Assembly: GCA_949361645.1 (NCBI GenBank)
Contig: OX442428.1
Span: forward strand, 6,532,503-6,596,502
Origin: Spongilla lacustris
Taxonomy: Eukaryota; Porifera; Demospongiae; Spongillida; Spongillidae
Length of the DNA: 64,000 nucleotides
Reading direction: 5' to 3'
The notes under the pieces were generated by a model. It did not search any database. It saw only the letters and a program-made list of their open reading frames with translations, and was not told the DNA's origin. Each line of letters starts with the position of its first letter. Position 1 is the first letter of the stretch. Shown piece by piece: positions 12,600-25,733 of this stretch. The position numbers were made by a program, and so were the translations under genes.

Positions 12600-14530
12600 T
12601 GGATTACAATTTCCATACATTGCAGAGTGTGTGGGCAGAGGCTAACGAAGTACAGGGCAAAGAAAAGAACCAGCTCTGAGTGCATAGCATTCTCAGCTGA
12701 GCTGAAAATAGCTTTTGACATTGACACATCTGGGGATGATGTAACCCTGAGATGTTCTGCATGCAATGTAAGCTGGGTATGTAGAGAACCATCTGTGCCA
12801 TCACTAAGTGAGTGCATCACAAATGTGTAGTGATGTTATTTGAGTGGCAAAACAAGTAAACATATGACATCATGAGAGGTCATCTTGAGAAGATTGCCCC
12901 TCCTCTAGTTCTCCATAGTGAGCCTAGCCCACCTTTGGCAAGAGCTAACAACCTATATCAATGCTAAAGGAGCTGAAGTGTGCACTGTGCTCCAACACCC
13001 TCTCACAGCCACTGGAACTGCTATGTGGTGCACTGGTGTGCTCCAAATGCCTCCGGGAGTGGATAGCAGCATATGATGCTGTGAACCGTCCATGCTGCTC
13101 AGAGGACGGATAGTCCTCTGCTGCTCACTGATGGTCCCATGCTGCCCAGAGGATGGTCCCATGCTGCCCAGAGGATGGCCCCATGCTGCCCAGAGGATGA
13201 TCCCCTGCTGCTCAGAGGATGGTTCCCTGCTGATCAGAGGATGATCTCCTGCTGCTCAGAGGATGATCCTCTGCTGCTCAGAGGACAGTCCCATGCTGCT
13301 CAGAGACGGTCCCCTGCTGATCAGAGGATGGTCCCATGCTGCTCTGAGGATGGCCCCCTGCTGCTCAGAGGATGGTCCCCTGCTGCTCAGAGGATGGTCC
13401 CATGCTGCCCAGAGGATGATCCCCTGTTGCTCAGAGGATGATCCCCTGCTGCTCAGAGGACAGTCCCATGCTGCTCAGAGGACGGTCCCCTGCTGATCAG
13501 AGGATGGTCTCATGCTGCCCAGAGGATGATCCTCTGCTGCTCAGAGGATGATCCCCTGCTGCTCAGAGGATGATCTCCTGCTGCTCAGAGGATGATCCCC
13601 TGCCGCTCAGAGGACAGTTCCATGCTGCTCAGAGGACGGTCCCCTGCTGATCAGAGGATGGTCCCCTGCTGCTCAGAGGATGATCCCCTGCTGCTCCGAG
13701 GATGATCCCCTGCTACTCAGAGGATGGTCCCCTGCTGCTCAGAGGATGATCCCCTGCTGCCCAGAGGAAAATCCCCTGCTGCTCAGAGGACGGTCACCAG
13801 GATGGTCCCCTAGTCAGACTATCATCAAGTGTGATAATGCTGCTGTCAGATGTTCTGGAGCACTGTATACAGACTGCAGCAGGGATATTAAGGATGGTGA
13901 CTATGAAGAGCATGAGTGTGCACCAACACTTACACCTGAGGAGGAGAAGCAAGCAGCGAGTTTGCTGAAGAGGGTAATCTCTACCAGCTAGTCCTGACAA
14001 AGCCATCATACAACTTGCTACAGGGGAAGCAGTTAAGTGAATGTCAATGACTTGTACAGAGGTTACATAATATATACACTCACTTCTGCCAATGACATCC
14101 GTGCATGTCACCAGAGCTAAACTACAACTGCCTAGTCATCATGGACTGAAGTTCAGGTACATGTATTGCCGGCGATTAAGGCTGGGCTTGCCATACCTTG
14201 GAATACACTGAGGCTTCTAAGGCGGTGTGTCACAACATACAGCAAAGGCTCAATTCTAACTCACTGGTGTTTCAGGTGGCTCAAATCATCAGGAATCTGT
14301 CTGGCTGGTGAGGAAAGGATGCACCACATATCCAGCCAAATTGTTGGCGATAACCCCAAAGGAGAAACAGCCCCCTTTTCAGGGGCCAAGTCAATTCATG
14401 CAAAATTCTTGGCTTGACATTTGCTCCAATCCACAACCACATGCAGAACCTGATGCGCATTGTGCAAGAACACTTACTAAGTATTGAGCCACAATTGGTA
14501 GCTGCCATCCCCCCTCCAGCCAAGAGAGTA
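12600..14530 (+). pseudogene. decayed RING/zinc-finger protein of a transposon-associated (RAG1 N-terminus-like) family
   Basis: Separated pieces in the expected order resemble, from memory, a metazoan protein family with N-terminal zinc motifs: CGQRLTKYRAK...ECIAFS (12627 onward); a RING-like segment LKCALCSNTLSQPLELLCGA followed by CSKCLREW (12961-13085); HEC...LTPEEEKQAASLLKR (13900-13975); KAGLAIPWNTLRLLRR (14178 onward); and IVGDNPKGETAPFS (14340 onward). The pieces lie in different frames with stops between them, and a 0.7 kb minisatellite interrupts the RING-like part. Flanking inverted repeats suggest it came with a mobile element. The family name is uncertain; decay is evident. Confidence 0.5.
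13086..13800. repeat. 22-bp minisatellite, cagaggatggtcccatgctgcc
   Basis: About 32 units of 22 bp, some 21 bp, starting exactly where the RING-like coding remnant reads ccatgctgctcagagg. The array appears to have grown out of that coding sequence. Frames through it read as Leu/Trp-rich periodic peptides and are not genes. Confidence 0.95.
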
Positions 14531-14710
14531 AAGAATAAATAATAATTCAGTTCAAGCTCAATCTATTTACATACGAGCATGGAGTCAAATTTAGACCAAA
14601 AGAAATGTAAGGCTATATTTTAAACGCTCTGTTAAAACCAAACTTCATTGCGCAAATATTAATTCCCCCACCCCCAAAAAGACACCAAAATGGTGGATTT
14701 TCAAAGGCTA

Positions 14711-14835
14711 GAAATCTACTTCAGAAAATGCGTTGCCACTAACCTGTACCAAAAAACGACAGTACAAACAACTAACTTTACCGTGATAGCTTTAGCATGT
14801 TCCAATTCAGTCACCGAGCGTCGCTGTAGTTTTTT
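14711..14835. repeat. right arm of inverted repeat around the RING-type pseudogene
   Basis: Reverse-complement partner of 12409-12535. Identity is patchy, with two good blocks about 60-90 bp apart in both arms. Confidence 0.5.
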
Positions 14836-15166
14836 GAACACATGTAGTCGGTGATCGCCGTGCGTAAGTCGATAGGTTTGAAGTACCAGAGCCGACAGTT
14901 GGCAACACCAGGCCACGTGATTTTTGCTTACAATATAGTTCAAAGGTGTTTATCACTGCTAGTATGGCTTTTAGGTGTTGATTACGTTTTATGTACCCCG
15001 TGCACGGCTGGTTCTAAAAGGCATCGGTTGTCAGGTTCGTTGCTATGGGTGTACGTAACCATTTCAATTTTTCGGGGCGTAGGGCTTAGTTTCCACGCGT
15101 TCAATGAGAGCAGACCACCGTGACCGATTCAATGCAATAAAACAGCCGTGTGGTATGCTCAAGCAA
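14836..15166. other. no gene recognised
   Basis: No coding or repeat signal recognised. Confidence 0.35.
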
Positions 15167-15329
15167 AATGCTGACAACCTATACTTGTACTCTCGTGATG
15201 CGCACTTATTGGAACTACCGTACATTTGCATGGAAGACGTTTGTTGACGAGAAGGAGACGTTTTCCATTGAAGCGTAGAGTAGTTCCAATGAGTGCGCAC
15301 CACGAGAGTACAAGTAGGTTGTCAGCATT
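15167..15329. mobile_element. foldback (palindromic) element
   Basis: Two arms of about 48 bp pair almost fully: aatgctgacaacctatactt at 15167 and its partner aagtaggttgtcagcatt ending at 15329. About 65 bp lie between them. This is typical of a short palindromic MITE or foldback remnant. Confidence 0.7.
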
Positions 15330-16408
15330 GTGGCTTCGGGTAAAGATCAAGTAGCGTGACGTGGCCAACCTACACGTACCAATCGAGTTTTGGTCCAAGG
15401 AGCGAAGGGTAATAGCTCTGAAGTACGACACTAGCTAGCTGTACATACGGCGGTCTGGGACGAGGAAGAATTTACGCTGAGAATTAACGAGATGGTATAC
15501 AGAAAGGTTTACAAACAAAAATTACAACAGTATGCGATTACCTATAGTTTTCTGGCCCCGGCCCCGCTAACTTTTTTATAGGGCCAGGGACGAGGCATTA
15601 CGTTTGCAAGGCGGGCTAGGTGCGTATCATTTTCGTTTGCGCACATACAATGGTCATCTGATACATACAATGAATTACATCATTAACATGGACGGGGGGC
15701 GTATCCAAGAAGAGAGGGGGCAAAAGCTTCTAAATCCGCCCCTGAAGCTTTGGAGCATGACCTAACTGGCCACCTTATGTCACTGAATGGGATAGCACCT
15801 GCAATGTTGTACACAGAAGTACACACACACACACACATCCAGTCAGATGTGGCCTTATCACGTTCCACCCCCAAAGGACCTTAGCAACCAGCCTCCAATA
15901 AACAAGGCCTTTACACCTCATTCAGAAGTTATGATAAGATGGATAATTTAAACATGACACATTGTGAGCCAAACATGAATACGTGTTCCCACTCTCTGCC
16001 ACCCCCTGATATGAGCACTTGCATTTCAAAACCAAGGGAGACTTCTTGCTCCATTTTGTTTTGTTTACAGATATATCCAGGAGTATCATCTAAATAGTGT
16101 GAGTATTGCACTTTTGGTGTCTGCATAATGTGTTGATACAGCTCAAACAGACCTCTCTCAAGGAACATGCTAACACAATAAAACATCTCCACCCACAAGT
16201 TCCTCCAGAGATGAAAAATAGATATTATCACTACTACATAGCTATGTCCAAAGGATGGACACAATGAAGTTAGTAATGATAAATAATATATTCATTGAGC
16301 AAACAGGAGATCCACCCCTTTTTTAAGCCCAGAAGGGTTACAACACTACATCTGTACACAGGTTATAACATACACCAACAGTATGATGACAGAGTGTCTC
16401 TTCTATCT
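15330..16408. other. 3' flank of tubulin; no other gene seen
   Basis: Intergenic. A short CA run is at about 15820. No exon recognised. Confidence 0.4.
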
Positions 16409-17899
<1,491 letters not shown>

Positions 17900-18082
17900 T
17901 TTGAATAGATTGAAAGTGATTTAGGATGAGGAAAGATAGTTCGTTTAAAAATACTTGCAGGGACTTCGTAACGGCGTCACTAGCAAGCAAGAATGAGCGT
18001 TTCCAGGTGTCACAACCTTTTAAAGTCGTCGCCTTAGCAACTGTGCTCACGCGTCAACATTTCAACCAATCAAATTATAGTC

Positions 18083-18092
18083 TTTATAAATA
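18083..18092 (-). promoter_or_regulatory. possible TATA box of the alpha-tubulin gene
   Basis: On the minus strand this reads tatttataaa, about 185 bp before the ATG. An ATTGG (inverted CCAAT) lies about 15-20 bp further upstream. Plausible by position only. Confidence 0.3.
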
Positions 18093-18190
18093 ACTAAATT
18101 TAGTCTTCGGTTTTGGCGGGTTAATTCCGATGCAATACGTGTAGGTGGGATTTCCTCGCAGTCAACAAAGGCTCAACATGCCCCCGCAAA

Positions 18191-19172
18191 TGGGCGTACG
18201 CAAGGGGGTGGGGGGGGGGGGGGTTTATGGGTTTGACCCCCCCCCCAAAAAAGAGGTCATCTTCACATCTAAATGCTTTACTCCGATCGTATTTACTAGA
18301 CCTATATACGCGTACGCATTCTAGCGAAAATGTATGTATATATGTATTAAAATTAAAATTAAAAACCGAAAAAAAAAAAGAAAATGTACATGTAGGAGTA
18401 TACGTGCATTTAGTGTGATTACGTAATACCAAGGACACCTAATTATTACATAATGTACTAGTCTTTTGCGCCTCGTTCCCAACCATTTCGGACAAACGAA
18501 GGCTTTTGTCAAGCTGTCTTAGCCTTGGAGCGATTTTTAAGTTACAGAAAGCTGTTCAGTTGTTGAGATAAACCACGGGTATAGCTTCTACGTGCGTGTT
18601 TGCCTTGCTACGCTACTTTGGTTAGGCTCCTGGACACACCGATGAATAGACATTTGTTTTGAAAGTCGTTCACAGCGCTTCGTGTTATGATATGCAACTG
18701 ACATGGTAGTTTGTATTGGAAGGGATGTTTCTTACAGAAAGGGCAAACGAATTTAATCTACCGATGCCCATGTTCTGTTTGTCAGGCCTCTGCAAATATG
18801 GTATTAGTTATGGATTTACTGAACGTTTCACAGTATACCAGGATGGTTTCTTTAACTATAAACTTTATGTTCACATGATGACTGGATCCGTCTATACATT
18901 ACCTTGAACTGATGGTTATTAATTATTGGTTCATTGCTCAGTTTAAATTAGCGATGCCAAAAATGCAGAAAGGAAAGCGAAGACAACAACCAGACCGCCA
19001 TGTACATGTACTGACTCATTAATAATTCATGACAACGAGGATGGCGACATGTGGTTTCCTAATTTAAAAATGTCCTTGGTACATGTAATACATAATTTTG
19101 CCTTATACATTGCGAAAGGTCACCTTTATTAAAATTCTCAACCCCCCCTTTCCCAAAGGCTGCGTACGCCCA
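18191..19172. mobile_element. candidate non-autonomous DNA transposon with tgggcgtacgca ends
   Basis: tgggcgtacgcaaggggg at 18191 and its reverse-complement counterpart ctgcgtacgccca ending at about 19172, each next to G/C-rich runs. About 0.98 kb lies between, without a coding signal. Related gggcgta... sequence occurs alone at about 57880. No clear target duplication was found. Confidence 0.45.
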
Positions 19173-19572
19173 TGCCCCGGTAGGTATAGTTACGTGCAGT
19201 ATCAGCGTTTTGCTGCTCTAACTGCACTGAAACTTTAAAATTGTTACAACAAAAAATAGAAATTTTGATTTTAAATTCTTCATATTTTGGATCAAGTAGG
19301 GAGAGTTTGAGCTGGGTCGATGGCAGGACGATAAGTTCAAACTATCCGAGGTATGACTTTGGAATGGTGTTATAATTTATAAAATTCCATCCAGACCAAA
19401 GACAAAAATGTATAAAATCAACATTATGCAACAGTTATAAGCACGATTGATTGACCACATTTGATTTCTCCAACAGTTCTAGTTCCAGTGCGCTATCCGG
19501 CGTCACAACTTCACCTTTCACAGATAAACAAATGCTTTCTTAATTCATAGCAAATTATTAACTACCAAGCTC

Positions 19573-20140
19573 TACATGCAAGTGTGTTCATCTCCACTAC
19601 CAGATGCACAGAGGTGACTGCATGCCCAGCTATCCTTTGGTAGTGGAGATATTACATGCTGATCAGACCATCGTTCCCATGCATCCATGCATATAGCTGT
19701 TTGTGTGAAATTTGCACTTAACATGTGTTGGCTTGCTAACCATTACAACTGAGCCTAAATATGTAGTTACACGTATTAACACTGCTGCAGTCAGAGGAAT
19801 TAAGATGTTTCGAGGTGCTATTAAAAGGTTATTTGTGCATTGTGGTCATATTATTTATGATGTCTGTACTGTACTGAGAGAATGTGAGGGTACAGAAATC
19901 TGATTGAATGCAGCATGTTAGTCATTAATACCCCAATTGTAGTTCATTCAAGGCCACTGCCAGCTTCCAACTTAGGGTTGCATACAATACCACAAAGGTG
20001 GTTATGGCATGCAATTACATCAATACCCTTCTTGCAAGTTAGGCCCTCTCAACAGGATTGTCAAGCCATAAATACCCCGTTTTATCAGGATAATAGAAAA
20101 TGCAGCATATGGTGTGTTCATGTACCGCCTTTAATTGCTA
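19573..20140 (+). pseudogene. worn receptor-family fragments upstream of the array
   Basis: Pieces of the receptor family: catctccactaccaga(t)gcacagaggtgact (about 19590-19615) from the last FN3 exon, and gcagcatatggtgtgttcat (about 20101-20120) from the end of the tail exon. The order matches the genes, but almost everything between is lost. Confidence 0.55.
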
Positions 20141-20177
20141 ATAAATACAAATACTTACAAAGATGTAATCCCATTCT

Positions 20178-20350
20178 GAGAAAACTAATCAAAAACAAAT
20201 ATACTTCGCACAGGAAAACAACTAAACACAGCGACAGCGTGTCTGTGACTACATCCCGGCCACATCCGATTAGGTATTACGCAGTCAGCAAGCTAGGCTC
20301 GACACAATACCGAAATACATGCTCGACCAGCGAACAGGTTGAGCAGGCAT
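20178..20350 (+). promoter_or_regulatory. conserved block upstream of receptor copy 1
   Basis: A block with aaaacaactaaacacagcga, cacatccgattaggtattac and gttgagcaggcatatgg precedes the start exon and is repeated ahead of each copy. Conservation outside coding sequence may reflect promoter function or simply recent duplication. Confidence 0.35.
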
Positions 20351-23051
20351 ATGGATATCTTCCATTTTGGAAAACGGGTGTAAGTAATTTACGTATGCAT
20401 ATTTGGTGGACTATTAATAATTTGGCGTCGTGCTCACTATACATGTATAACATACATTGTCGCGTTTTTTTTTGGGGGGGGGGGGGGCGGGTAAGAATTG
20501 TTTAGGCTGAAATCTGTACTAAACTAGCGTTAGCTTGTTATTAATCTACTGCAATAACCTGCGTAAACTTCATGCTTGGCTTGGGGGAGGTAATTGATTC
20601 ATGAACTAGAGCTACCACCAGGGGCCTGCAGGGCTGTACGTATATTCAACAAGAACTAAAGAGATGGGGATGAGCGTACTTTTACGTAGCTATCTGAGCT
20701 GGTTGTAACGGCACTGTGGTAACTAAGGTGTAATTTTATCATACATGTACTACGTGACTGACGAAAGCGTACTTTAACCAATTCATTCAGATTCTATATA
20801 CATCATCCCCACCTAGCTTCTATAAATTCTGGCACTTTAGTGCTCCCTCACTTTACAAAATGTATTTTTAAAACGTTGACAGTTTTTTTTTTTTTTAATG
20901 ACCAACTTAACTATTTTCATTTTGGGTTGTTCATTTCAAAGTATACACCAGGCGACAGTGTAAATTAGTCTGATGATTGCAATGTCCTAAATCACAATGG
21001 ATACATTTACATGTAAACTTTTCCTTTATTGAACACACGATTCACTAGATTTGGATTCATCGTACTTCAAACCATTGTACAAGGTAACAATCTTCCTTGT
21101 TCTACGCAATACTAAACCTGCTACTTAATGGCAATACTTATAAAACAGTTATCCACGTTCAACCACTATCATGCGGTTCAACAAACTCATGTCCAGTATG
21201 TGTGTGTCCCAACACCACTGTGGAGTACACTTGTGCACTGACCGTACCATCATTTCTCATTGTGTGGAGGCTTCCTAATGGAACATGTCCACAAAACAAT
21301 GATGTATGTGTACTGGTACAAAATAGCAACTGTCAGAATAGTCAAGGCACATCCACTTCAACATGTGGTGGATTTACTGCAACTTATGGATCTTCCCCTT
21401 CATGTCTAACATCTACACTAACCTTTGTACTTGGTGGTGTGAGCAATACAATACAATGTAATAGTGAGTACTGGTACATCAATGGAAACATTGACATTAT
21501 ACAAAGTACCTCCATAACGTTCAATACAGGTTTGTTTGTGTACTTACATCAGTTTCAAATACATCTATTTGTGCTTTCCATACATAGTTCAGACACCACA
21601 AATATTTTTTGAGAATATGACAACCACCAATGACTCCTTAACTGTATCCTGGCAACCAGTTAATTCCACTAGCTGCAGCAGTGTTAATAACTACACACTC
21701 AGTCTATCTGGTTCAGTGATAATAGTTAACAAGAACATCACAAACTATACCTTCTATAATCTAACACAAGACAAATCTTATGAAGTGCAAATAACCCCAA
21801 ATAGCTGTGCAGGAATGGGAACCATGGTTACACTGAATATATACACTTGTAAGCCATGTATACCATTCTAAATTGAGATGATATAATTGTACTTGTATCT
21901 TTTCCAGTGGCCAACCCTCCCAATAACCTTTTAGTGAATCTGGTCTATGAAAGCAGCTCATTGAAGCAAGTAGAGTTACAGTTGACCTGTGCTACTAATA
22001 GTAGTGTAAGCATGTGTATTGGCTCATATTATCTTACTTTAATTCATATACTTCCACTATTATCTGGCTCTTTCCATGATGGGCAGGTTCAAGGCTATGT
22101 AGTAAGGATCTGTACTCCTTATGAGAAATGCACAGAGATGCAAGTGTTGGCCAAGCAATGGTATTTGGTGTTGGATGTGAGCAACACAGTAGTTCCCTCC
22201 TCCTACCCCTTGGGTGTGTCCTCACTAAACCAAGGAGGAAGGGGACCAGAGAAACTGCTTAACCAAACTACAGGTAAGGGTTGTGTTCAGTGAAAACGCA
22301 TAATAATGATTGCACATACATGTATACCAAGACTTTCATTACTAGTCTTTTTTCTTTCTGAAAGCCAAGATTAGTGTAATAGAAATTGGACAATTGGACA
22401 ACAAGTCTATAAACTGTTTGTTCCTGAACAACCAGTCCTTCTACTGTGTGGTGTGCTGTAGCACTGATCCCTCCGTTCCTCCTGACTCAAGTGTGTACAA
22501 CATCTCCACTACCAGAGGCACAGAGGTGACTGTTGACCTTGATGGCCTCACAAGTGGTCATATGTACTACTGCAAGGCAGCAGCTACCAACACTAACTCT
22601 ACCAACTGTGGTGGTCCTGTGGTTGGAGAAGTGAAGGTGTACTTCTACTTAGCTTTACATCTACTGCTCACATCCATTGGTAAGGGTGGGTTGGAATAGG
22701 TCAGCACTAAATCATTCTTTCTTTCTTTTAGTTAATTCTTCTTCAACTCCAAAAGATGTATCTATCCAATCAACACCAACATATGTTTATGTCATCACTA
22801 CATGCATAGCAATGACCATAGCTGTGTTATTTCTTGTGGGGTTAATCACCACATGTTGGTACTACAAATCTAGGGCTAAGAAGTTCAAGATGGCTGGGCA
22901 AACACAAAATCCAACCTGTAATGTGGTTTATGATGAGGTGACCCTTTCAAGGAAGGGCAATGGAGAGAGGATTGAGGTCAAGTCAAATGAAGCCTATGAA
23001 GAGCCCACCATCAGGATAAGGGAGAATGCAGCCTATGGTGTGTTCATGTAG
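20351..23051 (+). CDS. Ig/FN3 type I transmembrane receptor, array copy 1
   Basis: Exons 20351-20379, 21049-21083, 21149-21529, 21588-21848, 21908-22005, 22087-22273, 22365-22679 and 22732-23051 join in frame to 541 residues. Signal peptide MDIFHFGKRVFGFIVLQTIV is split over the first two tiny exons. Exon 3 is one Ig-like domain: Cys in VEYTC, Trp in FLIVWRLPNG, second Cys in NTIQCNS. Exon 4 is an FN3 domain (SLTVSWQP, NNYTLSL, KSYEVQITP); exons 5+6 and exon 7 are two more FN3-like domains, Cys-rich. Exon 8 has the membrane helix (VITTCIAMTIAVLFLVGLIT), a basic stop-transfer and a tail with VVYDEV (ITIM-like), EAYEEP and AAYGVF. Ligand unknown; likely a surface recognition receptor. All copies share exon layout and phases. 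Confidence 0.82.
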
Positions 23052-23735
23052 AAACTGTGATACAGTAAGGAGATTTAGCTGCTATACAACAATGAAAAAG
23101 CAATGAGCTTTGCAGTCAGTTTTCATATGCACTTGTATTGGGAAAACTAAGAATGAAGAGAAGCATTAATATACAAGTACCAATGTACTACAAGCCCCTC
23201 CCCCACCACCCCCCGGGCCAGCAAGAAAACTGTAAACATAAACAGCGTATAATTTTTTTTACATCTTACAATACCTAGTTGGCAAAATATATCACTATGC
23301 ATGGTGATCCAGGAGTACCTCAAATTTTGCAATGGTACAATTTTGCACGATTTTTGGTACCGGTAGTTCAGTATTTTCTATTGAACTGATTATGGGTTAG
23401 TGGCAGCACATTCTTATATTGCATGGTGTATATTATAACATGGGTGCTTGTAAGTACCATAATTATGATACCAGAGCATTTAGTCATCACACAATGCACT
23501 GGTTTGATTTGTGTCTAAAGAATTCTTGTGATATTAATTCGATTGTGATATTTCCTACACATGGGATAAATGGATAATGTATATGATTTGTATTATGGTA
23601 AGACACCCATAAAGAACAATGGTGTACAATCTTCTGTTAGACAGATAATCCATTTCCTTATATGGCTAGTTGATTAGAGGCAATTTTTTTAATGGTACTA
23701 GATTAAAGTACTAACTACATTTAGTACGTTCTATC
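23052..23735. other. 3' flank of receptor copy 1
   Basis: Noncoding. Parts of the first 250 bp resemble the 3' flank of copy 5 (39503-39800), for example cagtcagttttcatatgcac, so copies 1 and 5 share flanks that copies 2-4 lack. Confidence 0.5.
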
Positions 23736-24530
23736 GTGCACAAATCCCATTCAATAATGGACTACTTCTATCATGATATTTCTTCTGAATACTTTAAATT
23801 GTACCTATGTATCCAAGTTAAACCATTGTCATGTGGTTCGACAAACCCATGTCCAATTTGTGACCCCTGGAGTGAAATATTATTCATTAACCATATCGAC
23901 ATGTCTCATCATTTGTGTGGAGGCATCTTAATGAACCACCACGTCCACAAACCAATGATGTATTTGTACTGGTACAAAATAATATGCAACTGTAACATGC
24001 ATGTGCTGTGTTCAGTGACAATTATGCATGCTTAGACACACTAAGTGCCATTATCTTTTTAATCTTAAGTGCAAGTTATTCTGAATTTAATTGGGACAAT
24101 GCTATGCTTAAAGAGACGCAGAATGGGATTGGAAATGGTCCCCATCCCTTCATCTCTTAGCTAATTATTAAAGCAGTCTGAGTTTGTAGTTATTAACTGT
24201 TTGCCAGGTTAAAAGTTATGCAGTCATTAGTGGTTGTCACATTTCTCAAAAATTTAATGCATGTGATGTCAGTGGACAATTCATTTCGTTAATTCTTCAA
24301 CTTAAACAATTTATGTATTTGGCCATTTAATGCCCACTAGGTACTAAATGATGATGTCGGTCCTACACATCAAGGGTTAAGATGGCTAGACGGAGCCAGA
24401 ATCCTACCTTCGTGGTCATCTATACAAAGGGCAATGTAGAGAGGATTCGATTGACATCAAGTTATAAATACCCCTCTATCAGCATAACAGAAAAATGCAG
24501 CATATGGTGTGTTTGTGGATGCAAAACTGT
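23736..24530 (+). pseudogene. receptor-family relic between copies 1 and 2
   Basis: Ig-exon remnant around 23815-23960 (ccattgtcatgtggttcgac) and tail-exon remnant around 24395-24515 (gcagcatatggtgtgtttgt). The FN3 and membrane exons between them are gone, and stops occur in all frames. Confidence 0.7.
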
Positions 24531-24573
24531 TGCTTTTGAACTAATCGATCATTTTTAAAAATACGTATTGTTC

Positions 24574-24774
24574 TGAAAAAGCTGATCAAAAGGAAACGTG
24601 TACAAACCTCAGGAGCAGCAGTTGTACTTCGCACAGGAAGATAACTGTAAACACATGTGTAAATAGCGACAGTGTGCCAGTAACAACCACATCCGATTGG
24701 CTATTACGTAGTGGGCAAAGCTCAAAGAAATATTATTAAATATTGCTCGACTAGTGAATAGGTTGAGCAGGCAT
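24574..24774 (+). promoter_or_regulatory. conserved block upstream of receptor copy 2
   Basis: Carries cacatccgattggctattac (ATTGG = inverted CCAAT box) and ggttgagcaggcatatgg just before the start codon, as in the other copies. Confidence 0.35.
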
Positions 24775-25691
24775 ATGGATACTTTCCATTTGGGAAAACT
24801 GGTGTAAGTAATTTACGCATGCATATATAGGCCTATTTGGTGTAGAGCCGTGTACTATAAATTGGCATATTTACATTACTAGTTCGGGTCATGCAAAGGT
24901 TGCTCACTTTACTTCAGTGCATTGCCGAGGGTTTGTTTTTGGTAAGAATTTGTTTAGGCTAGAATGTAATGAGCATGCGCAGCGCTAGCTAGTATTTTCC
25001 TAATCTACTACAATAACTCCGCATTTGAACTAGCAGCCAGCGCTGCACATTACCCTAAACAGAAGTTAAGGGGAATGAAACGAGTGCATTACATACATGT
25101 AGCTATCAGGGCAAGCTAATAAGATGGCACTGGGTAACGGTACTGTCAGGGTGTGATACTAAGGTGTATTCAATAACGTACTGCATTTTTAATAACTGTT
25201 AGCGAATTATTGGCCAATTGATTATTATGATTATTTTTACATCCTAGCTTCTGTATATTAGCCACTTTGGTTTCCTAGTTAAAGTATTTTTTAAAACGTG
25301 GGATTATCCGTTACAAAGTGTACACCAGGCGACGTTAAGAATATAATGTTTGCATCAGTGGTAATTATAATGCACCTATCAATCGTCTCCCCCACTCCCC
25401 CCAGTGCGGGCGCAGATGGGCCGGGGCGAAGGTGGGGATTTGACAATTGCGGTTTTCAAATCCCGCACCCCTCGGCTGGGGCATCATATTCTAATCCCCC
25501 ACATACCATGTGGCGGGGCAAAAGAGACGCCCGCGTTTTTATATGTAAATATTAGATAATATACCTGTCCGATTCATTCCACAGTTGTAAGAACATTAAT
25601 TGAACGCACAAGAGTCATAGTCACCATGAATAATTGATTAACCATATGGTAATGATCAATCCCCACCCAAATGCCCCATCTGTGCCCGCAC

Positions 25692-25733
<42 letters not shown>

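Noticed and set aside
13139..13496. Leucine-rich-looking periodic peptide (LLLRGW units)
   Set aside because: 22-bp minisatellite read through three frames; not a leucine-rich repeat protein.
21097..21148. ATG at 21097 as the start of receptor copy 1 (MFYAILNLLL...)
   Set aside because: It reads intron sequence that is not conserved in the other copies, whereas the two small upstream exons join in phase in all copies.
21907..22293. Continuous frame in copy 1 across the second FN3 domain without an intron
   Set aside because: Copies 2-5 are out of frame there. All five have a GT donor after ...AATAGTAGT and an AG acceptor before GTYCAAGG that restores the same protein, so the intron is real and the open frame in copy 1 is chance.
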